Below the pieces are notes generated by a model. It was not told where the DNA came from and did no database searches. It worked only from the letters and a program-made list of their open reading frames with translations. Positions 44,295 through 53,330 of a stretch of 64,000 nucleotides of DNA are shown one piece after another. A program made the position numbers and the translations under genes. Origin of the DNA: Halomonas sp. GD1P12 (GTDB lineage: Bacteria > Pseudomonadota > Gammaproteobacteria > Pseudomonadales > Halomonadaceae); NCBI RefSeq assembly GCF_025725645.1, contig NZ_CP107007.1, positions 744,001 through 808,000 of the forward strand. The letters run 5' to 3'. Numbering within the stretch: position 1 is the stretch's first letter; every line of letters starts with the position of its first letter.

Positions 44295-45455
44295 ATGATC
44301 ATTTCAAGCCCTTCGGATTACCGGCAAGCCGCCAAGCAGCGCATTCCCCGCTTTCTGTTCGACTACCTCGACGGCGGCTCGGTGACCGAGAGCACGCTGC
44401 GCGGCAACGTCGAGGCGCTGCAGGGCATTCCGCTGCGCCAGCGGGTATTGAAAGGCGGTGGTACGCCCACTCTCGATACCGAGATTCTGGGAAGCCAGTG
44501 GAAAATGCCGGTGGCGCTCGCCCCGGTCGGGGCCACGGGCCTGTACGCGCGGCGCGGCGAGGTACAGGCGGCGCGCGCCGCCGAGAAGGCGGGGATTCCC
44601 TATACGCTCTCGACCGTGTCGGTCTGCTCGATCGAGGAGGTGGCTCGCGATGCCCACGGCGAGCAGTGGTCGCAGCTTTATGTATTGAAGGATCGCGGCT
44701 TCATGAAAAACGCCCTGGAGCGCTCCTGGGCGGCAGGCATGAAAACGCTGGTGTTCACCGTGGACATGCCGCTGCCCGGCTCGCGCTATCGTGACCGGCG
44801 CTCGGGCATGTCCGGCCCCAACGCCAAGCTTCGCCAGTACGCCCAGGCGATCACCCATCCGCAGTGGGCCTATGACGTGGGGCTCAAGGGCAAGCCGCTG
44901 TCGTTTGGCAATATCGAGGCCTACACGCAGCGCACGATGGGCATGGACGATTACATGGGTTTTCTGGCCAAGAACTTCGATCCCTCGATCAGTTGGGATG
45001 AGCTGGCCTGGATTCGCGAAAGCTGGAAGGGCAAGCTGATCATCAAGGGGCTTCTGGACAAGGACGATGCCCGCGAGGCGCAGCGCATGGGCGCCGACGG
45101 CATCGTGGTGTCGAATCACGGTGGCCGCCAGCTCGACGGCGCGATCTCCACCGCCCAGGCGCTGCCCCACATCGTCGAAGAAGTCGGCGACGAACTCACC
45201 GTCCTGGCGGACTCCGGCGTGCGCTCCGGGCTCGACGTGGTGCGCATGCTGGCCCTCGGCGCCAAAGGCGTGCTGCTCGGCCGCGCCTACGCCTACGCGC
45301 TGGCCGCCCGGGGCGAGGCGGGGGTCTCGCACCTTCTGGAGCTGATCGCCGCGGACATGCGCGTGACCATGACGCTGATCGGCGCCAATTCACCCGCCGA
45401 GATCAACCAGAGCCATCTCGACGCGGTGGTGAAAGAGATGAAGATGAGCGAGTAG
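44295..45455 (+). CDS. lldD: L-lactate dehydrogenase (FMN, quinone-linked)
   Basis: A 386-residue flavoenzyme of the alpha-hydroxy-acid oxidase family. The barrel motif [11 protein letters not shown] with the catalytic His and Arg is near 275-285; [17 protein letters not shown] and [12 protein letters not shown] match LldD closely, and the length equals that of E. coli LldD. It oxidises L-lactate to pyruvate at the membrane. No lactate permease lies beside it. Confidence 0.93.
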   Translation: MIISSPSDYRQAAKQRIPRFLFDYLDGGSVTESTLRGNVEALQGIPLRQRVLKGGGTPTLDTEILGSQWKMPVALAPVGATGLYARRGEVQAARAAEKAGIPYTLSTVSVCSIEEVARDAHGEQWSQLYVLKDRGFMKNALERSWAAGMKTLVFTVDMPLPGSRYRDRRSGMSGPNAKLRQYAQAITHPQWAYDVGLKGKPLSFGNIEAYTQRTMGMDDYMGFLAKNFDPSISWDELAWIRESWKGKLIIKGLLDKDDAREAQRMGADGIVVSNHGGRQLDGAISTAQALPHIVEEVGDELTVLADSGVRSGLDVVRMLALGAKGVLLGRAYAYALAARGEAGVSHLLELIAADMRVTMTLIGANSPAEINQSHLDAVVKEMKMSE

Positions 45456-45479
45456 CGCCGCCCCCTCGCGCCGCTTGAT

Positions 45480-45506
45480 CGCCCCGCCGTCATTGCGGGG
45501 CGTTTT
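45480..45506 (+). terminator. Terminator of lldD
   Basis: CGCCCCGC (45480-45487) and GCGGGGCG (45495-45502) pair around seven bases, followed by TTTT. It overlaps the last codons of the convergent siderophore ATPase gene. Confidence 0.8.
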
Positions 45507-46356
45507 CGTACTCAGGCGTTAATTCATTGGGCTGCGATACCTTGGCCCGTGATTTAGCCTTTACGCCGCCGTGGCGCCCCAGCGGAATCATCATCGGCTT
45601 GCCGGTCACCGGATCGTCAATGACCCGGCTTTCCAGGCCGAACACCTCACGCACCATCTGCTCGGTCAGCACGCTTTCGGGCGGCCCCGCCGCGTACACG
45701 CGCCCGCCCGCCATGGCGATCAGCGTATCGGCGTAGCGGGCGGCCAGGTTCAGCTCGTGGAGCACCATCACGACCGTAGTGCCGCGGGTCTGGTTGAGCT
45801 CGGTGAGTAGATCCAGCACGTCGATCTGGTGGTTGATGTCGAGAAAGGTGGTGGGCTCGTCGAGCAGCAGGACGCGGGTCTGCTGGGCCAGCGCCATGGC
45901 GATCCACACCCGCTGGCGCTGGCCGCCAGAGAGTTCGTCCACCGCGCGCTCGGCAAGCTCGCAAAGGTTGGTGGCGGCCAGCGCATCGGCGACCGCCGCC
46001 TCGTCCGCTGCGCTCCAGCGCTTGAACAGCCCCTGGTGGGGGTGGCGGCCCCGACTGACCAGCTCCAGCACGCTGATGCCTTCCGGCGCGATGGGCGACT
46101 GCGGCAAAAAGCCGAGCTGGCGGGCGAGCTTTCGCCCAGGGACACCGTCGATGGCGTGGCCGTCGAGCAGCACGCGCCCGCTGGCCGGGGTGATCAGCCT
46201 TGAGAGCACGCGCAACAGCGTCGACTTGCCGCAGGCGTTGGCCCCGACGATGGCGGTGATATGGCCGGGCGTCACTGTGACGCTGACGTTTTCGAGCACG
46301 CGGCGCTCGCCGTAGCCGGCAGTGAGCGCGTCGACCTGCAGGGAGGATGCGTTCAT
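45490..46356 (-). CDS. Iron-siderophore ABC transporter ATPase (FepC/FhuC type)
   Basis: A 288-residue ATPase. Walker A is GANACGKST (about 37-45), where Ala-Cys replaces the usual Gly-Cys or Gly-Ser; the signature is LSGGQRQR and Walker B is LLLDEPTTFLD, characteristic of siderophore importers. An extended C-terminal tail of about 30 residues follows. Last gene of the operon; start overlaps the permease stop by four bases (ATGA). Confidence 0.92.
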   Translation of the reverse strand: MNASSLQVDALTAGYGERRVLENVSVTVTPGHITAIVGANACGKSTLLRVLSRLITPASGRVLLDGHAIDGVPGRKLARQLGFLPQSPIAPEGISVLELVSRGRHPHQGLFKRWSAADEAAVADALAATNLCELAERAVDELSGGQRQRVWIAMALAQQTRVLLLDEPTTFLDINHQIDVLDLLTELNQTRGTTVVMVLHELNLAARYADTLIAMAGGRVYAAGPPESVLTEQMVREVFGLESRVIDDPVTGKPMMIPLGRHGGVKAKSRAKVSQPNELTPEYENAPQ

Positions 46357-47396
46357 GGGGCGCCCTTGCGTTGGTTGTCGCGAACGATCAGATAAACGAG
46401 GTAAGGCGCGCCCAGCACGCCGGTGACGATGCCGACCGGGTAGCGGGCGGGCAGCAGGAACTGCCCGGCGTAGTCGCTGGCGAGCACCAAAAGCGCTCCC
46501 ACCAGCGCCGCCGACCAGAGCAGCGAGCCGTTCTGGCCGTTGATGCGCGCGGCGATCGGCCCGGAAAGAAACGCCACGAAGGCGATCGGCCCGGTCACCG
46601 CCGTGGCGAAGGCCACCAGGCCTACCGCCGCCAGCACCACGACGAGGCGGGTAACGCCAAGGCGCACGCCGAGCCCAGCGGCGAGCTCGTCCCCCAGGCG
46701 CAGCGCGTCGAGATCAGCGCGTCGGCTCAGCAACAGCCCGCCCAGCAGAGTCAGCGCCAGACCCAGCGGCAGCGCTTGCGCCAGGCGCACGCCGTTGACG
46801 CTGCCGGTGATCCAGCGAAGCGCCTCCTGCAGCGACCAGCTCGGCGCCTGCATCAGAAGATACGCCGTTACGCTTTGCAGCATGGCGGCAAGGCCGATGC
46901 CGATCAGGATCAGCCGAGCGCCGGTCACGCCGTCGCGCCAGGAGAGCAGGTAGATCGAAAGCGCCACGCCAAGCCCCGAGGCCACCGCCGCAAGCGCCAC
47001 CGCCGGCCCGCTCCAGGAGAGCGCGACGATGGCAAACACCGCACCGGCGCTGGCGCCGCTGCTGATGCCGATGATGTCCGGACTCGCCAAGGGGTTGCGC
47101 AAGAGCGTCTGGAAGGCCACGCCGCCGAGACCAAAGCAGGCGCCGGCGAGCAGGCACGCCACCGCCCGGGGCAGGCGCAGCTCGCGCACGGTGAAGCTCG
47201 CGCCCGGTACGTCGATGCCGGCGAGCACCCGCGCCACCGTGGAAAGCGGGGTGTAGGACTGGCCCAGCGCGAGCGTCACCAGCACGCCCAACAAAAGCCC
47301 GGCGGCGAGCAGCGTCAGCACGCCCCGGCGTCGCCTTGATTGGGCACGGCGCAGCGCGTTCAGATGCGCCCGCTGCGTGAGGGTCGCCTGCTTCAT
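46353..47396 (-). CDS. Iron-siderophore ABC permease 2 (FepG/FecD type)
   Basis: A 347-residue permease of the FecCD family with about ten helices; RLPRAVACLLAGACFGLGGVAFQ and LLRNPLASPDIIGISSGA are family hallmarks. ATG at 47396 overlaps the preceding permease stop by four bases. The open frame extends 87 codons upstream inside the other permease and is not coding. It forms a heterodimer with the neighbouring permease. Confidence 0.92.
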   Translation of the reverse strand: MKQATLTQRAHLNALRRAQSRRRRGVLTLLAAGLLLGVLVTLALGQSYTPLSTVARVLAGIDVPGASFTVRELRLPRAVACLLAGACFGLGGVAFQTLLRNPLASPDIIGISSGASAGAVFAIVALSWSGPAVALAAVASGLGVALSIYLLSWRDGVTGARLILIGIGLAAMLQSVTAYLLMQAPSWSLQEALRWITGSVNGVRLAQALPLGLALTLLGGLLLSRRADLDALRLGDELAAGLGVRLGVTRLVVVLAAVGLVAFATAVTGPIAFVAFLSGPIAARINGQNGSLLWSAALVGALLVLASDYAGQFLLPARYPVGIVTGVLGAPYLVYLIVRDNQRKGAP

Positions 47397-48415
47397 GGCG
47401 CGCCCACCTTGCGACGGCGCACGATCCAGATGAACACCGGCGCGCCGACGAACGCCGTGACGATGCCCACGTCGAGCTCCGCCGGATGCGCCGCCAGCCG
47501 CCCGGCCACGTCGGCCAGCATCAGGAGTATCGCCCCGCCGAGGGCGGAGAAAGGCAACAGCCAGCGATAGTCGGTGCCCACCAGCAGGCGGCAGGCGTGG
47601 GGCACGACCAGGCCCACGAAGCCGATCGGCCCGCACGCCGCGGTGGTCGCGCCGCACAAGAGCACCGCGCCGATCGCCGACATCGCTCGGGCCAGCACGA
47701 CGTTTTCGCCGAGCCCGGCGGCGGTATCGTCGCCCAGTGCCAGCAGGTTGAGCTTACGCGCCGAGGCGACCGACACGATGAAGCCCAGCGCCAGGCAGGG
47801 CAAAATGGGAAACATCTGGCCGTAGGTCGCCCCGCCTACGCCGCCGACCAGCCAGGACTGCACCAGCCCCGAGATATCGCCCCGGGGCAGAATCACGGCG
47901 GTGGTGAGCGATGTGAGCGCGGCGGTGATCGCCGCGCCGGCCAGCGCCAGGCGAAGCGGCGTGGCCCCGCCGCGGCCCAGGCTTGCGATGGTGTAGACCG
48001 CGACCGCCGAAAGGCTTGCCCCGGTCAGGGCGCTAATGATGAAACCGAGGCTGGTCTGCATGTCGAACCAGGCAATGCCGATCACGACGGCCAGTGCGGC
48101 CCCGGCGTTGACGCCGAGAAGACCCGGGTCGGCCAGCGGGTTGCGCGTCAGCCCCTGCATGACGCCGCCGGCCACGCCCAGTGCGGCACCGGCGAGCAGC
48201 GCCAGCAGCGTGCGCGGCAGGCGGCTGGCCACGGCGGCGTCGCCCACGCTCTGCACCTGGCCTGTGAGCGCGGCGTGAATCTCCGCCCAGCCGACGCTTC
48301 GCGCGCCCAGCGCGATCGAAAGCGCTGCGGCCCCGATCAAAAGCACCACCAATAGCGCCGCGCCGGTCAGGCGCTTGGCCAGGTACCGGCGGTAGGCGCT
48401 CGGGCGCGCGGGCAT
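47393..48415 (-). CDS. Iron-siderophore ABC permease 1 (FepD/FecC type)
   Basis: A 340-residue FecCD-family permease with RLPRTLLALLAGAALGVAGG and LTRNPLADPGLLGVNAGA, then GPIGFVGLVVPH near the end. The ATG at 48415 comes four bases after the binding-protein stop codon; an ATG at 48466, overlapping it, is possible. Neither has a strong Shine-Dalgarno sequence, so translation is probably coupled. Confidence 0.9.
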   Translation of the reverse strand: MPARPSAYRRYLAKRLTGAALLVVLLIGAAALSIALGARSVGWAEIHAALTGQVQSVGDAAVASRLPRTLLALLAGAALGVAGGVMQGLTRNPLADPGLLGVNAGAALAVVIGIAWFDMQTSLGFIISALTGASLSAVAVYTIASLGRGGATPLRLALAGAAITAALTSLTTAVILPRGDISGLVQSWLVGGVGGATYGQMFPILPCLALGFIVSVASARKLNLLALGDDTAAGLGENVVLARAMSAIGAVLLCGATTAACGPIGFVGLVVPHACRLLVGTDYRWLLPFSALGGAILLMLADVAGRLAAHPAELDVGIVTAFVGAPVFIWIVRRRKVGAP

Positions 48416-48419
48416 CGCG

Positions 48420-49457
48420 TCACTCGGCCTTGCGCGCGGCGTTGGCGAGGAGCCTTGCATACTCATCCAGTACCCAGGCGATCGACATCGGCGTCGGGTT
48501 GGCGGCGGTGCCCAGGGGGCTGTCGTCGAGCATCACCACCGCGCCGTTCGCTACGGCGGGCAGGCGCGAGGTGAGCGGGTTGGCCTCGAGCTCATCCAGC
48601 AGTGACTCACCGCCGTAGGTGACCAGAATATCCACGTCGTTGAGTTCGTCGATCAGCTCGGCGCTGATGGCGCCGGAAAACTGGCCTTCGGCGGCGTTAT
48701 CCAGCACCACCTGGGGGGAGGCGAGGCCGAGATCGTGGAAGAACTGCACGCGGGCATCGTTATCCGAGTAGAAGGCGATCCGTCCCAGGTGGTTGGGGTC
48801 GAGATGCGTGACGAACATCGCGGTCTTGCCGTCGAGCACCGGATAGCGCGCGGCAGTCTTGCGAATCTGCGCCTCGAGTTCAGCAATCAGCGCGTCGCCT
48901 TCTTGTGCCATGCCCATGCCGGCGCTGTTCAGGCGAATCATGTCGCGCCAGCTCGTCGCCCAGGGGCCTTCGCGGTAACCCACTACCGGGGCGATCTGGC
49001 TGAGCGTGTCGTAGTCGCTTTGGCTAAGCCCGGAGTAGCCGGCCAGAATCACGTCCGGGCGGCTGGCGGCGACGGCCTCGAAGTCGATGCCGTCGCCTTC
49101 GTCATAAAGCGTCGGCGCGGGGGCATCGAGCGCTTGAAGGCGCGCCTCGACCCAGGGCAGCAGGCCGCTGCCGTTTTCGTCGCCGAAGTTGGCGGCGGCA
49201 AAGCCCACCGGTACCACGCCCAGCGCCAGCGGCACCTCGTGGTTCGCCCAGGCGACGGTGGCGATACGTTCAGGCGCCTGTTCGAGTACGGCGGTGCCCA
49301 GCGCATGGTCGATGCTCAATGGGTAGTCCGCGGCGCTGGACGGCGACAGCGGCAGAGCCGCTGCGACCAGCGCCGTCAGGCCAAGCGTCTTGAGATCAAA
49401 TTGTTTGAGGCCAAATTGCTTGAATCCACGCGCCTTGAGGCGTTTGAGAGCGTACAT
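48420..49457 (-). CDS. Periplasmic iron-siderophore binding protein
   Basis: A 345-residue FepB/FecB-like binding protein. ATG at 49457 follows AAAGGAAACG. The signal peptide has an unusual repetitive basic N-terminus (GFKQFGLKQFDLKTLGL) and a likely cleavage near SSAA. The motif ERIATVAW and SRPDVILAGYSGLS fit the family. It delivers the ferric complex from the TonB receptor to the two permeases. Confidence 0.9.
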   Translation of the reverse strand: MYALKRLKARGFKQFGLKQFDLKTLGLTALVAAALPLSPSSAADYPLSIDHALGTAVLEQAPERIATVAWANHEVPLALGVVPVGFAAANFGDENGSGLLPWVEARLQALDAPAPTLYDEGDGIDFEAVAASRPDVILAGYSGLSQSDYDTLSQIAPVVGYREGPWATSWRDMIRLNSAGMGMAQEGDALIAELEAQIRKTAARYPVLDGKTAMFVTHLDPNHLGRIAFYSDNDARVQFFHDLGLASPQVVLDNAAEGQFSGAISAELIDELNDVDILVTYGGESLLDELEANPLTSRLPAVANGAVVMLDDSPLGTAANPTPMSIAWVLDEYARLLANAARKAE

Positions 49458-49477
49458 GGACGTTTCCTTTAACAAAG

Positions 49478-49506
49478 CCGCCGCCCGGGACATGCCCGGG
49501 CGGCGG
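49478..49506 (-). terminator. Intercistronic hairpin between receptor and binding-protein genes
   Basis: Perfect 12-base arms CCGCCGCCCGGG (49478-49489) and complement (49495-49506) around five bases. On the minus strand it is followed by CTTTGTT. It lies in the short gap after the receptor stop codon and would attenuate transcription into the transport genes, or protect the receptor mRNA end. Confidence 0.7.
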
Positions 49507-49520
49507 TGAGAGCGGGGCGC

Positions 49521-51665
49521 CTAGAAGTCGTAGCGCAGCGTGGTAGATAAGCTGCGTGGCTCGCCGTAAACGCCGTAGCCGTTGACGTGGCTGTAGTACT
49601 TCTCGTCGAACAGGTTATCCACGTTGACCTGCAGGCTGAGTGCCGGGGTGAATTCATAGCGGCCGAACAGGTTGGTCAGCGTGTAGCTGCCCTGCTCGAA
49701 GCGCTCAGGCAGGCCCGCCGGCGTGCTGAGATTGCTGGCACTCAGGCTGCTTTGCCAGTTGACGCCGCCGCCCAGCGTCAGCTCACGAAGCGTGGGCACG
49801 TGGTAGCTTGCAAACAGCTTGAACAGCGAGCGCGGCTGGTTGAGATTGAAGTCGTCCTCATCGGAGGTCGCCGTAAAGTGCGAGTAGCCTGCGGTCAAAT
49901 CCAGATCCTCGGTTACCGCGCCGCTGAGTTCTACCTCGAAGCCTTCGCTGACAATGCCGTCGACGCCTTCGTAAAACGTCTCGGTCTGGCCGGGAAGCCC
50001 CGGCAAGGCCGCGGCGACGTTGTCCTGCTCGATGCGAAATACGGAAACGGAGCCGTTCAAAAGGCCATCGAACCAGGCGGCCTTGAGGCCGGTTTCATAG
50101 TTCTTGCCCTCGACCGGGTCGAGGTAGCTGCCGCCAATGTCGAGATAGTTCTGCGGCTCGAAGATTTCGGTGTAGCTGGCAAACGCCGAGTAGGTGTCGT
50201 CGAAATCGAACACCAGCCCGCCGTAAGGCGTGACTTCGTACTTGCTCTGACTGTCCAGGCCGCGAAACTGGGTCATGCCTTCCCACTCGGTGTAGCGCGC
50301 GCCGGCGATCAGCGAAAGCGGCTCGGCCAGCGAAAAGCGCGCCGCCGAGTAGACGGCTTTTTGGCGTGTGCTCGACGCCTCGGACGGCGCAAACGGCGCC
50401 CAGCCTTCATTGGGCGCGGTGCCGTTCCAGTTATTGAAATCTTCAACCGCGAAGCCGTCGATGAAGGTGTTTTCGTAATCATTCGTCTGGTCGCTGTAGC
50501 TTCCGCCGACGACCAGCTCGTGCTCACGACCGAATAGCTTAAAGGGGCCGCTTGCTTGGGCATCGACGGAGTCGACCTCGCGGTGGCCACGGTTCCAGCC
50601 GGTGTAGAAGAACACGCCGCTGCCGTCTGCACGGCTGGGCAGCGTCCCCTCCACGTAGGGGTAGGCGAGCTTGCCGTCCATGTCCGTCTCTTCGTGGGTG
50701 CCCACTACTCGCGCCTGCCAGCCGTTGGCGAACCGATGGCTAATTTCGGCGAAGACCTTCTCGGAGTCGAAATCGTAGTAGGACCAGTCGGGGGCGACGC
50801 TGAACGAGCGCGAGTAGTCGGTCGGCGACCCGTCGTCGAACCACAGCGGAAGCCCGCCCCAGGTAGGCGAGGAGGTGTGGCTGTCCTGGTAGTCAAAACC
50901 CAGTGATACGGTGGTTGCGTCGGTGACGTCCGCATCGATCACGCCATAGCCGAAGGTGCGGCGCTTGTCTTCGCGATCAAGAAACGCGCCGCCTTCCTCG
51001 TAGCCGCCGATGAAGCGCGCGCGCACGTCGCCGGAGGCGGTGAGCGGGGTCGAAAGATCTACCGTCGAGCCGCGCTCGTCCCAGCTGCCAAGCGTCCCGG
51101 AAATGGAGCCTTCGAACTCGCGGCTATCGGCGCGCTTGCGCACGAAGTTGACCGAGGCGCCGGGGTTGCCCGAGCCGGTCGTCAAGCCGTTGGCGCCGCG
51201 AATGACTTCCACGCGGTCGTAAATGGCGGTGTTGAGCCGGCCTTCGCCGAAGTACCAGCGGCCGTCGCGGTTGAGCGTGGGAATGCCGTCGTACTGATAG
51301 CTGTTGATCCGAAAACCGCGTGAATTGAAGCTGACCCGCTCGCTGTCGATCTTGTTGGTGGAAATGCCGGTGGTGTTGGCCAGCACGTCCTCGATGGAGT
51401 CCAGGTTCTGATCGCGAATGCGCTGTTCGGTCACGATACTGATCGCCTGGGGCAGCTCTCTTTGCGTGAGCGTAAGCCCCGTGCCGGCGGTGGTGCTGCG
51501 CCGCGTGTAGCCGACATTGTCGTAAAGGTTGGTGGCGGTGACCGTCACGGTTTCGAGCGTTTGAGACTCGTTTTCAGCTTGTGCGAACGCCTGACCGGCG
51601 CACAGCAGGCAGCTCGAGGCCAGAACCGTGACGGTCGCATTGGCGGCGAAAGGTGCGGTTTTCAT
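49521..51665 (-). CDS. TonB-dependent siderophore receptor
   Basis: A 714-residue outer-membrane receptor. Signal peptide ends near AFAQA; the TonB box is probably ETVTVTA (about 38-44); a plug domain with VEVIRGANGLTTGSGNPGASVN follows and the 22-strand barrel ends with aromatic RYDF. The type is FhuE/FpvA/coprogen or pyoverdine-like; the ligand is unknown. ATG at 51665 gives the normal signal peptide. First gene of the iron operon behind a Fur-like box. Confidence 0.92.
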   Translation of the reverse strand: MKTAPFAANATVTVLASSCLLCAGQAFAQAENESQTLETVTVTATNLYDNVGYTRRSTTAGTGLTLTQRELPQAISIVTEQRIRDQNLDSIEDVLANTTGISTNKIDSERVSFNSRGFRINSYQYDGIPTLNRDGRWYFGEGRLNTAIYDRVEVIRGANGLTTGSGNPGASVNFVRKRADSREFEGSISGTLGSWDERGSTVDLSTPLTASGDVRARFIGGYEEGGAFLDREDKRRTFGYGVIDADVTDATTVSLGFDYQDSHTSSPTWGGLPLWFDDGSPTDYSRSFSVAPDWSYYDFDSEKVFAEISHRFANGWQARVVGTHEETDMDGKLAYPYVEGTLPSRADGSGVFFYTGWNRGHREVDSVDAQASGPFKLFGREHELVVGGSYSDQTNDYENTFIDGFAVEDFNNWNGTAPNEGWAPFAPSEASSTRQKAVYSAARFSLAEPLSLIAGARYTEWEGMTQFRGLDSQSKYEVTPYGGLVFDFDDTYSAFASYTEIFEPQNYLDIGGSYLDPVEGKNYETGLKAAWFDGLLNGSVSVFRIEQDNVAAALPGLPGQTETFYEGVDGIVSEGFEVELSGAVTEDLDLTAGYSHFTATSDEDDFNLNQPRSLFKLFASYHVPTLRELTLGGGVNWQSSLSASNLSTPAGLPERFEQGSYTLTNLFGRYEFTPALSLQVNVDNLFDEKYYSHVNGYGVYGEPRSLSTTLRYDF

Positions 51666-51760
51666 AGGATCCCTTGAACGTACGTTATGCGCCTTATAAA
51701 TGGACGCTATATAGAAAGTCACGTCAAAGGATATAAAAACCGTTATCTGGTGTAAATCTT

Positions 51761-51779
51761 CATGAGAATTGTTTTTATT
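51761..51779 (-). promoter_or_regulatory. Fur-like box upstream of the siderophore receptor
   Basis: The 19 bases CATGAGAATTGTTTTTATT on the plus strand match the Fur consensus at about 12 of 19 positions when read on the minus strand. The site lies about 100 bases before the receptor start. Fur repression of such operons under iron sufficiency is standard. Confidence 0.6.
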
Positions 51780-51800
51780 TTTTATTGGTAGAGTTTTCGA

Positions 51801-52202
51801 TCAGAGATTGTAAAGCGTTTGAATGATCCGACACTCGGCAGCCGTACCGCCACGGCACTGATCGACCACCTGGCGCAGCTCATTGGCTAGCGCTTGCAGT
51901 GCGCGAATACGCTCTTCCAAATGCGTCAAGTGGCGGCTGGCGATATCGTCGGCGACGGCGCAGCTGTGCTCCGGCTGATCTGACAGTGTCAAAAGCTCCT
52001 GAATGGTGCCCAAATCCAGCCCCAGTTCTCGGCCGTGGCGAATGAAGCCGATACGCGACAGCGCCTCGTCGCTGTAGTACCGATAGCCCTGCTCGCCGCG
52101 AGCGGGTGGCTTCAATAAACCGAGCTTTTCGTAATGGCGGATGCTTTCCGGTGAGCAGCCCGTGCGTTGGGCCACCTCGCCGATGCGATAGACATTGCTC
52201 AT
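51801..52202 (-). CDS. MerR-family metal-responsive regulator (ZntR/CadR-like)
   Basis: A 133-residue MerR protein. N-terminal HTH YRIGEVAQRTGCSPESIRHYEK is typical (shown in part). Cysteines C81, C116 and C124 sit at the places used by ZntR/CadR/PbrR sensors for Zn, Cd or Pb. It is divergent from a permease gene whose promoter has the MerR-type long spacer, so it should activate that gene when metal binds. Confidence 0.9.
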   Translation of the reverse strand: MSNVYRIGEVAQRTGCSPESIRHYEKLGLLKPPARGEQGYRYYSDEALSRIGFIRHGRELGLDLGTIQELLTLSDQPEHSCAVADDIASRHLTHLEERIRALQALANELRQVVDQCRGGTAAECRIIQTLYNL

Positions 52203-52205
52203 GGC

Positions 52206-52236
52206 TTGACCCTGTAACGGTTACAGGGTCTAGGCT
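52206..52236 (+). promoter_or_regulatory. MerR-type promoter with perfect dyad in a 19-bp spacer
   Basis: The -35 element TTGACC (52206-52211) and -10 TAGGCT (52231-52236) are 19 bases apart, the lengthened spacer of MerR-activated promoters. The spacer holds an exact dyad: GACCCTGTAAC (52208-52218) and its complement (52220-52230) around one base. The dyad begins only five bases from the regulator's own start codon, so it probably also controls itself. Confidence 0.88.
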
Positions 52237-52273
52237 AGTCATTCTCCCCTGAACGTACAAGCAGGAGGTCGCC

Positions 52274-53317
52274 ATGAACACGATCGAAGCGCTATTGAGC
52301 GTTGCCCTTAGTGCCGCTCCCTGGCTGCTGCTGGGGCTATTCGTCGCCGGGCTGATCAAGGCCTTTCTTTCCGAGCAGATGCTCACACGCTGGCTGGGTG
52401 GTACCGGTTTGGGCAGCATTTTGCGCGCCTCAATCATCGGTATGCCGCTACCACTGTGCTCCTGCGGCGCCATTCCCACGGCCATGGCGCTGCATCGGGG
52501 CGGGGCCGGGCGCGGCCCGACCACGGCGTTTTTGATCAGCACGCCCGGCGTCGGGGCGGACTCCATCTTTTTGACCAGTGCGCTGCTCGGCCCCTTGATG
52601 GCCCTGTTGCGCGTACTGGGAGCCCTGGTGACCGCGATCGTGACCGGCCTTCTGGTCAGCTTTACCAAAGAGCGCGCCGTGGCGGCCCCTGAAGCGTCAT
52701 GCGGTGGCTGCTGTGGCTCGCACGATACTCACGACCACCAAAGTGGCGCGACCCATGATGCGCCCGACACACTGTTGGGTCGCTTGCTGGCCGGGCTTCG
52801 CTACGCCTTCAGCGAGCTGCTGGACGATTTCAGCGTCTGGATCTTTGCCGGGTTGCTGCTGGCCGGCGTACTGATGGCCTGGGTGTCGCCGGACGCGCTG
52901 GCCGGACTCTCGGGAGGGCCGCTGGCGCTTGCGCTGATGGCCCTCGTCGGCATTCCGCTTTACGTGTGCGCCGCCGCGGCCACGCCCATCGCCGCGGGAC
53001 TTTTGCTCGCCGGTATTACCCCGGGCATGGCGCTGGTGTTTTTGCTGGCCGGCCCGATCACGAGCCTTGCCACGCTGGCCGTCTTTCGCCGCGAGCTCGG
53101 CACCGCGGCGCTGGCGATCTACATGGGCAGCATTTTCGTGGTGACGGTGGCACTGGGCGCGCTGGTCGATGCGGTGCTGGCGCACGTCGGTATCGACCCG
53201 GTCAGCCAGGCAGGGCAGGTGCAGGCGCTGTTGCCGTCGGGTATCGAGTGGGCGGCGCTGGCGGTGTTGGGCTTTTTCGCCCTGCGCCCGCTGCGCCGCC
53301 GGATAGTGGGGTTTTGA
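52274..53317 (+). CDS. Permease of the DUF318/SO_0444 Cu/Zn efflux family
   Basis: A 347-residue permease with about ten helices. The family motif PLPLCSCGAIP at 54-64 is followed in the central loop by SCGGCCGSHDTHDH, a likely metal-binding element rich in Cys and His. ArsP is a relative that exports organoarsenicals, but the regulator cysteines point to Zn, Cd, Pb or Cu. It follows the MerR-type promoter directly. Confidence 0.87.
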   Translation: MNTIEALLSVALSAAPWLLLGLFVAGLIKAFLSEQMLTRWLGGTGLGSILRASIIGMPLPLCSCGAIPTAMALHRGGAGRGPTTAFLISTPGVGADSIFLTSALLGPLMALLRVLGALVTAIVTGLLVSFTKERAVAAPEASCGGCCGSHDTHDHQSGATHDAPDTLLGRLLAGLRYAFSELLDDFSVWIFAGLLLAGVLMAWVSPDALAGLSGGPLALALMALVGIPLYVCAAAATPIAAGLLLAGITPGMALVFLLAGPITSLATLAVFRRELGTAALAIYMGSIFVVTVALGALVDAVLAHVGIDPVSQAGQVQALLPSGIEWAALAVLGFFALRPLRRRIVGF

Positions 53318-53330
53318 GAGGAGTCAAGCG

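Noticed and set aside
44304..45332. Minus-strand frame of 342 codons opposite lldD
   Set aside because: Antisense shadow of a complete LldD; composition typical for such frames.
43208..45455. LysR gene as dedicated regulator of lldD
   Set aside because: The two are only neighbours on the same strand with a 133-base gap and no dyad seen; lldD genes are usually controlled by GntR-type proteins.
46347..47339. Plus-strand frame of 330 codons opposite the siderophore permease
   Set aside because: It is antisense to a clear FecCD permease and reads as low-complexity Gln/Arg/His; no independent ribosome-binding site or motif.
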